Source: Planctomycetaceae bacterium (GTDB lineage Bacteria > Planctomycetota > Planctomycetia > Pirellulales > Thermoguttaceae). Taken from it: a DNA stretch of 45,767 bases. Position 1 is the first letter of the stretch, and each line of letters begins with the position of its first letter. The notes beneath the pieces are model-generated. The model had not been told where the DNA came from. It ran no database searches and was given only the letters and a program-made list of their open reading frames with translations. Shown here piece after piece: positions 34,460 through 41,401 of the stretch. Position numbers and translations under genes: made by a program. Location: contig WRKP01000018.1 of NCBI GenBank assembly GCA_009778035.1, forward strand, positions 1 through 45,767, read 5' to 3'.

Positions 34460-35119
34460 ATGGAATCATCAAAAAAATACCTGCCACGATTAACAACCCT
34501 GTATCTCGCTTGCCTCGAAAAACACGATACGCGATCGTTTATCGCACAGGTCATGAAATATTATAACGAATCTTCCCTGATCCGCCTGGCATGGGCAGTT
34601 TGCGTCGATACCCGAAGAGCCGCCGCTCAAGCACTCGGGTTTGTCGGCTCCTATCAAGCCAATGATACCCTGGGACGCCTCCTAAAAGACCGTGATCGAA
34701 CTGTCAGACTCATCGCGGAAGGCAGTTTGAAGTCCGTTTGGTCCCGAGATGGATCCGATGCACAACGGCAAGAACTTTATGCAATCATGCGGCTCATCGC
34801 GGCACAAAATTTCGGCGAAGCCGTCAGCAGGGCAAACATCTTGTTAGATGATTACCCATTTTATGTCGAAGCCAGAAATCAACGGGCGATTGCCTTGTTT
34901 GCATTGAAGCAATTTGAAGATTCCATTGAAGATAGCCGAAATGTGTTGGAATTGAATCCTTTCCATTTTGGGGCGGCCATCGGTATGGGACATGCGTATC
35001 TGCAACTTGAAAATCACCAATCGGCAGTCGAATGCTTTCAACACGCACTGGAAATTAACCCAAATCTGGAATCCATCCGCAAACACCTGGAATGGCTCTC
35101 CCAAAGTTGGATGCGGTAA
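34460..35119 (+). CDS. HEAT/TPR-repeat protein
   Basis: About 219 residues, all-helical and cytoplasmic, with no signal peptide. The N-terminal part has HEAT-like repeats (DTRRAAAQALGFVGSYQAND, RTVRLIAEGSLKSVW); the C-terminal part has two TPR units (YVEARNQRAIALFALKQFED, FHFGAAIGMGHAYLQLENHQ). It is probably a protein-interaction adaptor. The ATG at 34460 is chosen because a TATAAT at 34399-34404 lies between it and the more upstream in-frame TTG at 34349. Confidence 0.65.
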   Translation: MESSKKYLPRLTTLYLACLEKHDTRSFIAQVMKYYNESSLIRLAWAVCVDTRRAAAQALGFVGSYQANDTLGRLLKDRDRTVRLIAEGSLKSVWSRDGSDAQRQELYAIMRLIAAQNFGEAVSRANILLDDYPFYVEARNQRAIALFALKQFEDSIEDSRNVLELNPFHFGAAIGMGHAYLQLENHQSAVECFQHALEINPNLESIRKHLEWLSQSWMR

Positions 35120-35138
35120 TGGACTTGTTCGGAAAGCC

Positions 35139-35195
35139 GTCATTCCGGCACAAATCGGAATCCAGGTAGGCATCGTCGGCGTGCGCCGGGATGAC
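35139..35195 (+). repeat. Repeat family A, short copy A6
   Basis: A 57-bp shortened copy with arms GTCATTCCGGCACAAATCGG and GTGCGCCGGGATGAC, followed by GGTTTTTT. It lies between convergent genes and could act as a terminator. The centre contains GTAGGCATCGTCGG, which also occurs near family C. Confidence 0.65.
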
Positions 35196-35235
35196 GGTTT
35201 TTTGCCCAGCGCAAAGAGATGCGATCTATTGAGCA

Positions 35236-36642
35236 TTAACCAGCCGCACGCTCCCGTTCGATTTTCGCCTTCCAAACATCAATCTGCTTACGCACCTCGG
35301 ACGGTGCGGTCGAACCGTAACTTTGCATCGCGGCAACCGCATTCGACGCTCCCAAAACCGAAAATACCCCCATATCGAAAGCATCATGAATCGCCTGGAA
35401 ATCACTCATCGGCAACGAAGCAAGCGGCACTGCCCGTTCCATCGCCAACCGGACAAGCCGACCAACGATTCCGTGAGCACTGCGCTGCGGAATGCCCCTC
35501 TGAATCAAGTATTCCATCAGAGCCGTTGCATCAAGATAGCCGAGTTCCAAACGCGACCGAATTGATTCCCGTTGGAGCACCGCCCCTTCAATGAGCGGAG
35601 ATGCAAGACTCAATACGGCTTCTACCGTGTCAAACGCATCGAAAATCGGCAACTTATCTTCCTGCAAGTCTCGATTATATGCAAGCGGAAGTCCTTTTGT
35701 CAAGACGAGAAGCGTTTGCAAGTTGCCGATGACCCTCGCCGTTTTGCCGCGAATCAGTTCCAAAACGTCGGGATTGACCTTCTGCGGCATAATGGATGAA
35801 CCCGTACAAAACGGCTGCGGCGGACGCAAAAAATTAAACTCGGCAGTTGACCATAAAATCCATTCTTCGGCGAACGTACTCATGTGCAAGGCGATTCCGG
35901 CCAAACAAAATGCCGATTCCAGAACGAAGTCCCGATCGCTGGAAACGTCGAGACTATTTGCCGCAATATCCTCAAAACCGAGATACTCTGCCGTTTTGGT
36001 TCGGTCAATCGGCAGACTGGTTCCTGCCAAGGCTGCAGCACCGAGCCCGAGAATGTTGACTCGTTTTCGGCAATCGCCGAGTCGTTCGCGGTCTCGCTGA
36101 AATTTTTCGCAGTATGCCAGCCAATAATGCGGTGCGAGTACCGGCTGTGCTCGTTGCAGATGGGTGTAACCCGGCAGGATGACATCGAAATCGGCATCGC
36201 ATCGTCCGACGAATGCGGTTTGAACGGCCAGCAAACATCGGTCGATACGGTCAATGGCATCGCGAATCCAGAGCCGCAGGGCGGTCACGGTTTGATCGTT
36301 TCGGCTTCGGGCGGTGTGTAATTTGCGTCCGACGTCGCCGATTTTTTCGATCAGAGCGTGTTCGATGTGCATATGGATGTCTTCGAGTTCGATTTTGAAC
36401 TCGAAGTGGGCATTTTCGATTTCGCGACGGATGTCGTTGAGGGCATCGGCAATTTGTTGGAATTCGTCTGTTGTGAGAATTCGGACATCGGCGAGCATTT
36501 GGGCATGGGCGATGGAAGCGAGGATATCGGCTTCGTAGAGTCTCCGGTCGAAACTGATGCTTTCAGTGAAGAGTTCGACGCGTCGGTCTGTTTTTTCGGT
36601 GAAGACACCGCTCCATGCTTTTTCTGTTTTAGTGGGAAGCAT
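35236..36642 (-). CDS. argH: Argininosuccinate lyase
   Basis: 468 residues of the fumarase/aspartase superfamily. HTARSRNDQ (109-117), [10 protein letters not shown] (158-167) and the signature [12 protein letters not shown] (281-292) with catalytic S283 are all present. It splits argininosuccinate into arginine and fumarate, the last step of arginine synthesis, directly following ArgG. The ATG at 36642 gives the full family N-terminus ([20 protein letters not shown]). Expression is likely controlled by the structured leader just upstream. Confidence 0.96.
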   Translation of the reverse strand: MLPTKTEKAWSGVFTEKTDRRVELFTESISFDRRLYEADILASIAHAQMLADVRILTTDEFQQIADALNDIRREIENAHFEFKIELEDIHMHIEHALIEKIGDVGRKLHTARSRNDQTVTALRLWIRDAIDRIDRCLLAVQTAFVGRCDADFDVILPGYTHLQRAQPVLAPHYWLAYCEKFQRDRERLGDCRKRVNILGLGAAALAGTSLPIDRTKTAEYLGFEDIAANSLDVSSDRDFVLESAFCLAGIALHMSTFAEEWILWSTAEFNFLRPPQPFCTGSSIMPQKVNPDVLELIRGKTARVIGNLQTLLVLTKGLPLAYNRDLQEDKLPIFDAFDTVEAVLSLASPLIEGAVLQRESIRSRLELGYLDATALMEYLIQRGIPQRSAHGIVGRLVRLAMERAVPLASLPMSDFQAIHDAFDMGVFSVLGASNAVAAMQSYGSTAPSEVRKQIDVWKAKIERERAAG

Positions 36643-36660
36643 CGTTTTCTGGTGTTTTCC

Positions 36661-36729
36661 TCAAAAAAGGCGTTCACCGTATGATACTTTTCGAGTTCCC
36701 TCCGCGTTGGGACGGACTCCGCGTATCAT
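36661..36729 (-). CDS. Candidate 22-residue arginine-containing leader peptide of argH
   Basis: A short ORF inside the argH attenuator: ATG at 36729, TGA at 36663-36661, 10 nt after an AAAGG that could be its ribosome site. It reads MIRGVRPNAEGTR and onward, with arginine at codons 3, 6, 13 and 20. The ATG sits at the top of the left arm of the terminator stem and the TGA overlaps the end of its U-tract. Translation would therefore determine whether the stem can form. Expression is inferred from position and composition only. Confidence 0.45.
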   Translation of the reverse strand: MIRGVRPNAEGTRKVSYGERLF

Positions 36730-36747
36730 CCGATGAACGCCTTTGTT
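36663..36747 (-). promoter_or_regulatory. argH leader attenuator (terminator hairpin shared with argG)
   Basis: Transcribed leftward, AAAGGCGTTCA (36744-36734) pairs with TGAACGCCTTT (36676-36666) and is followed by a run of T. An inner stem pairs ATGATAC with GTATCAT and a further GAGT/ACTC hairpin caps it. Outer sequences AACAAAGGCGTT and AACGCCTTTTTTG match the argG leader. It begins about 18 nt after the -10 box, so it lies wholly in the leader. Confidence 0.75.
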
Positions 36748-36765
36748 CGATGGATAGTGCGGTTC

Positions 36766-36793
36766 AGTCTACAGAAAAAGTATTTTTTTTCAA
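36766..36793 (-). promoter_or_regulatory. argH promoter
   Basis: On the minus strand TTGAAA (36788-36793), a 16-nt A/T-rich spacer and TAGACT (36766-36771). It predicts a leader of about 117 nt. The -35 box abuts the degenerate repeat B5. Confidence 0.65.
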
Positions 36794-36869
36794 GCCGGGG
36801 TGAATGCCGGTGGTCGAGGAACCCGCGGGGCATTCGACGTGGACTCACCTGGGGGCTGACGCCCCCGGC
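36793..36869 (+). repeat. Repeat family B, degenerate copy B5
   Basis: The right part (CACCTGGGGGCTGACGCCCC) is recognisable as a family B arm; the left arm (AGCCGGGGTGAATGCC) is eroded. It occupies the middle of the 335-bp argH-tsaB divergent spacer; the remainder holds the argH leader and a TTGCAA/TACACT-like tsaB promoter (36908-36934, 15-nt spacer). Confidence 0.55.
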
Positions 36870-36960
36870 CGTTAATTTCCAGCGAATCGCAAAGGAATAA
36901 TCCTCTTTTGCAAAACCTCGGTTTATGATACACTCTGCGCTCATAAAAAACTGAAAGGCA

Positions 36961-36981
36961 ATGCTGCCATTATTAGCTTGA
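36961..36981 (+). other. Six-codon mini-ORF overlapping the tsaB start
   Basis: ATG CTG CCA TTA TTA GCT TGA. The stop TGA overlaps the TTG start of tsaB (TTGA). An AAAGG 4 nt upstream of the ATG is the only ribosome site nearby, so tsaB may be translated by coupling or re-initiation. Confidence 0.4.
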
Positions 36982-37667
36982 AACTCCTCGCACTCGAAAC
37001 AACGGAGAAATACGGGAGTGTCGCCCTGTTGGATGACAACAATGTCCTGGCGGAAGCCGTGTTGCCCAAAAACCAACGGAGTTCGCAAACCCTTCATCCC
37101 GCCCTGCATTCGCTTTTTTTGGAGTCGCAAATCGCAGCAACCGAAATTGATGCCGTTGCCGTCGTTGCCGGTCCGGGATCGTTTACCGGCCTGCGTGTGG
37201 GCGTTACCGCCGCCAAAGTCTTTGCGTATGCGATCGGAGCAAAAATCGTCGTGATTGATACCTTTCAAGCTGTTGCGTCCGCCGCTCCGACGCATTCGGG
37301 CATGATTTCTGTTGGAGTGGATGCCCAGCGGGGCGAGGCCGTCGTTGCGGTGTTGCGTCGGTCAGAGTTTGGGCAGGCCGAAATGGTCGAAGGCCCTGCG
37401 TTGATTGCCGTCGAGGATTGGTGGAAGCATATCGACCGATATGAGGATGTACTCTTTACCGGCCCTGCTTTGGAAAAATGGAGCGGTAAGGTGCCGTCTC
37501 ATCTCGTTTTAGCCGATGAGGCCGACTGGTTTCCCAAAGCCTCGATAGCGGGCAAACTTGCTGTCGAGCGTGTTCGATTGACAGGGCAATATGATGATGT
37601 TTGGTCTTTGCTTCCGATTTATTCCCGACTGAGTGCGGCGGAGGAAAAGCGAAACGCTGGCGAGTGA
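36978..37667 (+). CDS. tsaB: tRNA threonylcarbamoyladenosine biosynthesis protein TsaB
   Basis: 229 residues of the ASKHA fold: MKLLALETTEKYGSVALLDD, then AVVAGPGSFTGLRVGVTAAKVFAYA, the TsaB signature, and DAQRGEAVVAVL. TsaB is the non-catalytic partner of TsaD in forming t6A37 on ANN-decoding tRNAs. It starts with TTG; no in-frame ATG exists before the conserved MKLLALET segment. tsaD and tsaE are not nearby. A family B repeat follows the stop. Confidence 0.9.
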   Translation: MKLLALETTEKYGSVALLDDNNVLAEAVLPKNQRSSQTLHPALHSLFLESQIAATEIDAVAVVAGPGSFTGLRVGVTAAKVFAYAIGAKIVVIDTFQAVASAAPTHSGMISVGVDAQRGEAVVAVLRRSEFGQAEMVEGPALIAVEDWWKHIDRYEDVLFTGPALEKWSGKVPSHLVLADEADWFPKASIAGKLAVERVRLTGQYDDVWSLLPIYSRLSAAEEKRNAGE

Positions 37668-37675
37668 TCGCAAAG

Positions 37676-37740
37676 AGCCGGGGGCGTTAGCCCCCGGGTG
37701 AATCCTCGCCAAACGAACCCGGGGGCTTACGCCCCCGGCT
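37676..37740 (+). repeat. Repeat family B, copy B4
   Basis: A 65-bp double palindrome with arms AGCCGGGGGCGTTAGCCCCC and GGGGGCTTACGCCCCCGGCT, between the convergent ends of tsaB and the hydrogenase gene. Confidence 0.85.
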
Positions 37741-37766
37741 CGTGTGATGGTGCGCCGGCACACGCT

Positions 37767-39800
37767 CTACACCTTCACCGCGGCTAACTGCTTGTTCATT
37801 TCGGCAATCACCTGCTCCGCCGTGGCCTTGTACAACATATTATCCCCAACAATCACCATCGGGCCACTGTCGCAATGCTCCGTACAAAAAGTCGCCTCCA
37901 ATTTTACAAGATGTCCCAATGCCTTGTCCTGAATGTAATCGGCAACCTTCTTGATCACCGCCTGACTGCCGCGTACATAACAACTCGTTCCCACACAAAC
38001 CGAAACCTTCACTTCAGGCACCGCTCCGGCATCATCCAACACGGAAATCTTCATCCCGTCGATCCGACGACGATTATGAAACGACGTGTGCAACAATTTA
38101 TGTGCCGTTTTGCCGCCAATCCCGCCTTCAAAATAATCCGCATAACATTTTTGCAATACCGGATTGTCTTGCGACTTATGAAGTTGCAACATTTTATCCG
38201 CCTTGTACAATCCCTCGGATCGGTTTCGACGTATGTCCCAATCATTCGTTACCGGCTGGCCCGCTCCGCCAACGCAACCCATCTGGCACGCCATCACCTC
38301 AATAAAGTCATACTGTTTCTCCCCACTGCGAACCCAATCCGCAACGAGCCGAGCGTTCGCCAAACCATAGACGACGCATACCCTGACTTTCATTCCTTTT
38401 ACATCCAATTCCGCTTCACGGATTGCTTTGTCATCCGGCCGATGCCCTCGGACTGACAAAAATTCAAAGTTTTCAAGCGGTTCGCCCTGGATTTTCTCCA
38501 CCGCGTAACGCAGTGCGGCTTCCATCACGCCGCCGGTCGTTCCAAAAATCACACCGCCGCCCGTCTTGACGTTAAAAGGCTCATCCAACGACTGCGGCTG
38601 CAATTCATTAAATTGCAAGCCCGCCTCGGAAATCATACGGATCAATTCTTGCGTCGTGAGGACATAATCGGTTGCTGGCTGGCCATCTTCGTCGTTAAAT
38701 TTGTCCAAACTCGCTTCGTATTTCTTGGCGGTACACGGCATAATGGCGACCGTAATCAAATTCTTCTTGTCGACGCCGAGCATTTTGGGCAACACCAGTC
38801 TGGCCGTCGGGCCGAACATAGACATCGGCGACCGTGCTGTCGAGAGGTTCGGCAACAAGTCGGGCAGGAAATGTTCGGCATACTTCACCCAGGCCGGACA
38901 GCACGACGTGAAGAGCGGAAGGTGCTCCCCTTTGGTTTTTCGCTGTATAAATTCCGTTGCTTCCTCGAGAACTGTTTGGTCGGCAGTGAAACTGGTATCG
39001 TAAACTTTGTCGAATCCGATGGCTTTGAGAGCGGCAACGATGCGTCCGACTTCGATGGAGCCGGGTGCTCCTCCGAAGGCTTCGCCGAGTGCAACACGAA
39101 CGGCGGGCGCGATTTGCACGATGACCGTTTTCGTCGGGTCATTCACGACTTTCCAAACTTCGTTGACGTCATCGCGGACGGACAGGGACCCGACGGGGCA
39201 AACGGTCGCGCACAGGCCGCAGTTGACGCATTCGACATCGGCGAGGGCCTTATTGAATGCCGGAATGACGGTTGTTTTCGCACCGCGGCCGGAGAAACCG
39301 AGGACGCCGACGCCCTGGATTTCGGAACAAGCGCGCACGCAGTCGCCGCAGAGGATACATTTGTTCGGATCGCGGACGAGTGCTCGGCTCGACCGGTCAA
39401 TGGGTTGCGGCTCGAGGGTCCGTTTGAACCGGACTTCGTAGACACCGTGTTGCCGGGCGATTGTTTGCAATTTGCAATTTGTATTTTTGGGGCATGTATT
39501 GCAATCGGGATCGTGATTGGCGAGCATCAGTTCGAGAGCGACTCGCCGGATTTCTCGGAGTTCTTCGGTATGAGTTTTAACTTCCATACCGTCTTGTGGT
39601 TCGGTGGAGCAAGCGGCGACGATCCCCCATCCTTTGACGTCGACGAGGCAGAGTCGGCAGGCCCCGTAGATGCTCAATTCGGAGTGATAGCAGAACGTAG
39701 GCAGTTCGATACCTGTCTTTCGGACGAGTTCTAATAGGTTTCGTTCGTCGTTAAAGGCGGTTTGTACGCCGTTGATTGTCAATTTTTTTGTATCGACCAT
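37767..39800 (-). CDS. [FeFe] hydrogenase with fused C-terminal thioredoxin-like [2Fe-2S] domain
   Basis: 677 residues. In order: an N-terminal [2Fe-2S] ferredoxin domain (C37, C48, C51, C64); a His-Cys3 [4Fe-4S] site (H96, C100, C103, C109); two [4Fe-4S] clusters (C148/151/154/158 and C191/194/197/201); the H-cluster domain with P1 TSCCPAW (C300 proton relay, C301 ligand), P2 MPCTAKKYE (C356) and P3 EVMACQMGCVGGAGQP (C505, C509); and a C-terminal NuoE/HydC-like domain with C602, C607, C639 and C643. It interconverts protons and H2. The extra domain suggests it takes electrons from a NADH- or ferredoxin-linked partner, usually a HydB flavoprotein, which is not in the window; nor are the HydEFG maturases. 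The start at 39800 is where ferredoxin homology begins. Confidence 0.93.
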   Translation of the reverse strand: MVDTKKLTINGVQTAFNDERNLLELVRKTGIELPTFCYHSELSIYGACRLCLVDVKGWGIVAACSTEPQDGMEVKTHTEELREIRRVALELMLANHDPDCNTCPKNTNCKLQTIARQHGVYEVRFKRTLEPQPIDRSSRALVRDPNKCILCGDCVRACSEIQGVGVLGFSGRGAKTTVIPAFNKALADVECVNCGLCATVCPVGSLSVRDDVNEVWKVVNDPTKTVIVQIAPAVRVALGEAFGGAPGSIEVGRIVAALKAIGFDKVYDTSFTADQTVLEEATEFIQRKTKGEHLPLFTSCCPAWVKYAEHFLPDLLPNLSTARSPMSMFGPTARLVLPKMLGVDKKNLITVAIMPCTAKKYEASLDKFNDEDGQPATDYVLTTQELIRMISEAGLQFNELQPQSLDEPFNVKTGGGVIFGTTGGVMEAALRYAVEKIQGEPLENFEFLSVRGHRPDDKAIREAELDVKGMKVRVCVVYGLANARLVADWVRSGEKQYDFIEVMACQMGCVGGAGQPVTNDWDIRRNRSEGLYKADKMLQLHKSQDNPVLQKCYADYFEGGIGGKTAHKLLHTSFHNRRRIDGMKISVLDDAGAVPEVKVSVCVGTSCYVRGSQAVIKKVADYIQDKALGHLVKLEATFCTEHCDSGPMVIVGDNMLYKATAEQVIAEMNKQLAAVKV

Positions 39801-39861
39801 TTTGAGCAATTTGGAATAGTTATAATGAATTGAGCAAAACCGTTTCGCTGATTCGCCCCTC

Positions 39862-39890
39862 ATTTTACCAAAAGGGTCTTGCGTTTGCAA
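39862..39890 (-). promoter_or_regulatory. Hydrogenase gene promoter
   Basis: On the minus strand TTGCAA (39885-39890), a 17-nt spacer and TAAAAT (39862-39867), with a leader of about 55 nt. Confidence 0.55.
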
Positions 39891-39932
39891 GCAAGGTGCA
39901 AAAAATGCCAGGCCAACTGCAAGTTTCAAATT

Positions 39933-40034
39933 AGGTAGGTTGCCGACCGCCGGGCGGCAACTGCGGTACTCCGCACAGTGAGCCTTCCAGTCGGCTCGCG
40001 CCGACGATGCCGCCCGGCGGTCGACATCCTACCT
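39933..40034 (+). repeat. Repeat family C, full copy C2
   Basis: About 102 bp, arms AGGTAGGTTGCCGACCGCCG and CGGCGGTCGACATCCTACCT with an inner GCGGTACTCCGC palindrome. It fills the divergent spacer between the hydrogenase and MFS genes. Confidence 0.75.
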
Positions 40035-40080
40035 TGTGCACCCGTCCTGCGCGGAGTACTGTTTAATTCGGGCGGTTTAG

Positions 40081-40086
40081 TAAAAT
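40081..40086 (+). promoter_or_regulatory. TAAAAT -10-like box of the MFS gene
   Basis: It lies 9 nt before the ATG at 40096, implying a leaderless or nearly leaderless transcript. No convincing -35 box. Confidence 0.4.
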
Positions 40087-40095
40087 GACAATTCG

Positions 40096-41277
40096 ATGCA
40101 CCCTCCCGCCAACATGAATCCGCTGCGAACCTGGAATTTCACCGCCTGCTGCCTGTCGAACCTGCTGTTTTACACGGCAATCTACGTCCTGGTTCCCGTC
40201 TTGCCGCTCTACCTCGTTGACGAATTTCACGCAGAAACGTCAGTTGCCGGCCTGATATTGTCCCTATTCGCCTTCGCCGGGATGTTCATTCGGCCATTTT
40301 CCGGCTTTCTCGTCGATACATTCCGCCGCAGACCGCTTTATCTGCTCTGCTATTTTCTCTTTACCGCCCATTTTGCCGGATACCTGCTGGCAAGCACGCT
40401 CCTCGTACTCGGAATGCTGCGAGCCTTGCAAGGACTGATTTTCAGCATCGCAACGACATCGGCAACGACAGTCGTTATTGATTTGCTTTCGCCGCAGCAA
40501 CAAGGCCGCGGCATCGGCATCTTCGGCGTAACGACCTCCGCCGGTATCCTGTTCGGGCCCGTAACCGGCCTGAAAGTCCTGGAATTGTACTCATTTCAGG
40601 AAGTTTTTGCCGTTGCCTTGGCAATTTCGAGCGTTGCCCTGCTCCTCGGAGCGACGATCCGTATGGAGGGGCAATCGCAAAATTGCGGCAATGTTTGCTT
40701 GCCTGCCCGTCGCACTGCGGTAAAGTTTAACTTCAGGAACATTATTCTTGTCCGCGGCTTGCCGTTGGCAGTCTGCGTTATTTTGGTGATGTTCCTTTAT
40801 GGGGCGATTATTCATTACCTGACGCTTTTTGTCCGGGAGCGCGGCATCACGGCGGAGCCGGGCTGGTTTTTCGTGTTGCTGTCCCTCGGCTTGATATTTG
40901 GCCGATTGGCAGGCGGTTGGCTGGTTGATAGCGGCCATTTAATGTTGCCGGTGATCGCAGGAAAATTGCTGATGATTGCCGCGGTTTTTCTCTTATGGGC
41001 AGATATATTTTATGCGTCGGCGGGTTTATTGGGATTCGGCTACGGAATCATCTTTCCGGCGTATCAGACGATGTTCATCCGCTTGTCATGCAGGGAGCAG
41101 CGTGGGATTGCGGTATCGACGTATCGGACGGCAACCGATTTTGGAACGGGATTTGCAATTCTTTGTGGCGGCGTGATTGCACAATTTTTTTCATTTTTCA
41201 GCGTGTTTCTGACGGGAGCGGTCTTGGTGTTGCTTTCGCTGTTGCTTTTCGCGTCGTTTTCGCATCCCGCGGATTAA
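40096..41277 (+). CDS. Major facilitator superfamily transporter
   Basis: 393 residues with about 12 hydrophobic segments in two six-helix halves separated by a charged loop near residue 200 (MEGQSQNCGNVCLPARRTAVKF region). The loop between helices 2 and 3 carries GFLVDTFRRRP, an MFS motif-A variant, with GRLAGGWLVDSG as its equivalent in the second half. It is a secondary transporter, likely an exporter of the drug or sugar type, driven by proton exchange. Substrate is unknown and neighbours give no clue. An alternative start at ATG 40114 (MNPLRTWNF) would drop the first six residues. Confidence 0.85.
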   Translation: MHPPANMNPLRTWNFTACCLSNLLFYTAIYVLVPVLPLYLVDEFHAETSVAGLILSLFAFAGMFIRPFSGFLVDTFRRRPLYLLCYFLFTAHFAGYLLASTLLVLGMLRALQGLIFSIATTSATTVVIDLLSPQQQGRGIGIFGVTTSAGILFGPVTGLKVLELYSFQEVFAVALAISSVALLLGATIRMEGQSQNCGNVCLPARRTAVKFNFRNIILVRGLPLAVCVILVMFLYGAIIHYLTLFVRERGITAEPGWFFVLLSLGLIFGRLAGGWLVDSGHLMLPVIAGKLLMIAAVFLLWADIFYASAGLLGFGYGIIFPAYQTMFIRLSCREQRGIAVSTYRTATDFGTGFAILCGGVIAQFFSFFSVFLTGAVLVLLSLLLFASFSHPAD

Positions 41278-41298
41278 CTCCCGGGGCCTGGGGGAAAA

Positions 41299-41323
41299 GG
41301 TAGGCAGCCGACCGCCGGGCGGG
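41299..41323 (+). repeat. Repeat family C fragment, copy C4
   Basis: GGTAGGCAGCCGACCGCCGG followed by GCGGG, one arm of family C only. Confidence 0.55.
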
Positions 41324-41342
41324 TGCTTCTCGCTCCGAACGA

Positions 41343-41371
41343 TTGACACACCCCTCTGCAGCGTGTATGCT
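41343..41371 (+). promoter_or_regulatory. apgM promoter
   Basis: A perfect TTGACA (41343-41348), a 17-nt spacer and TATGCT (41366-41371). The leader is about 25 nt and has no ribosome site. Confidence 0.6.
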
Positions 41372-41401
41372 ATTACAAAGCATTTGCAATAATCAAAACA
41401 T

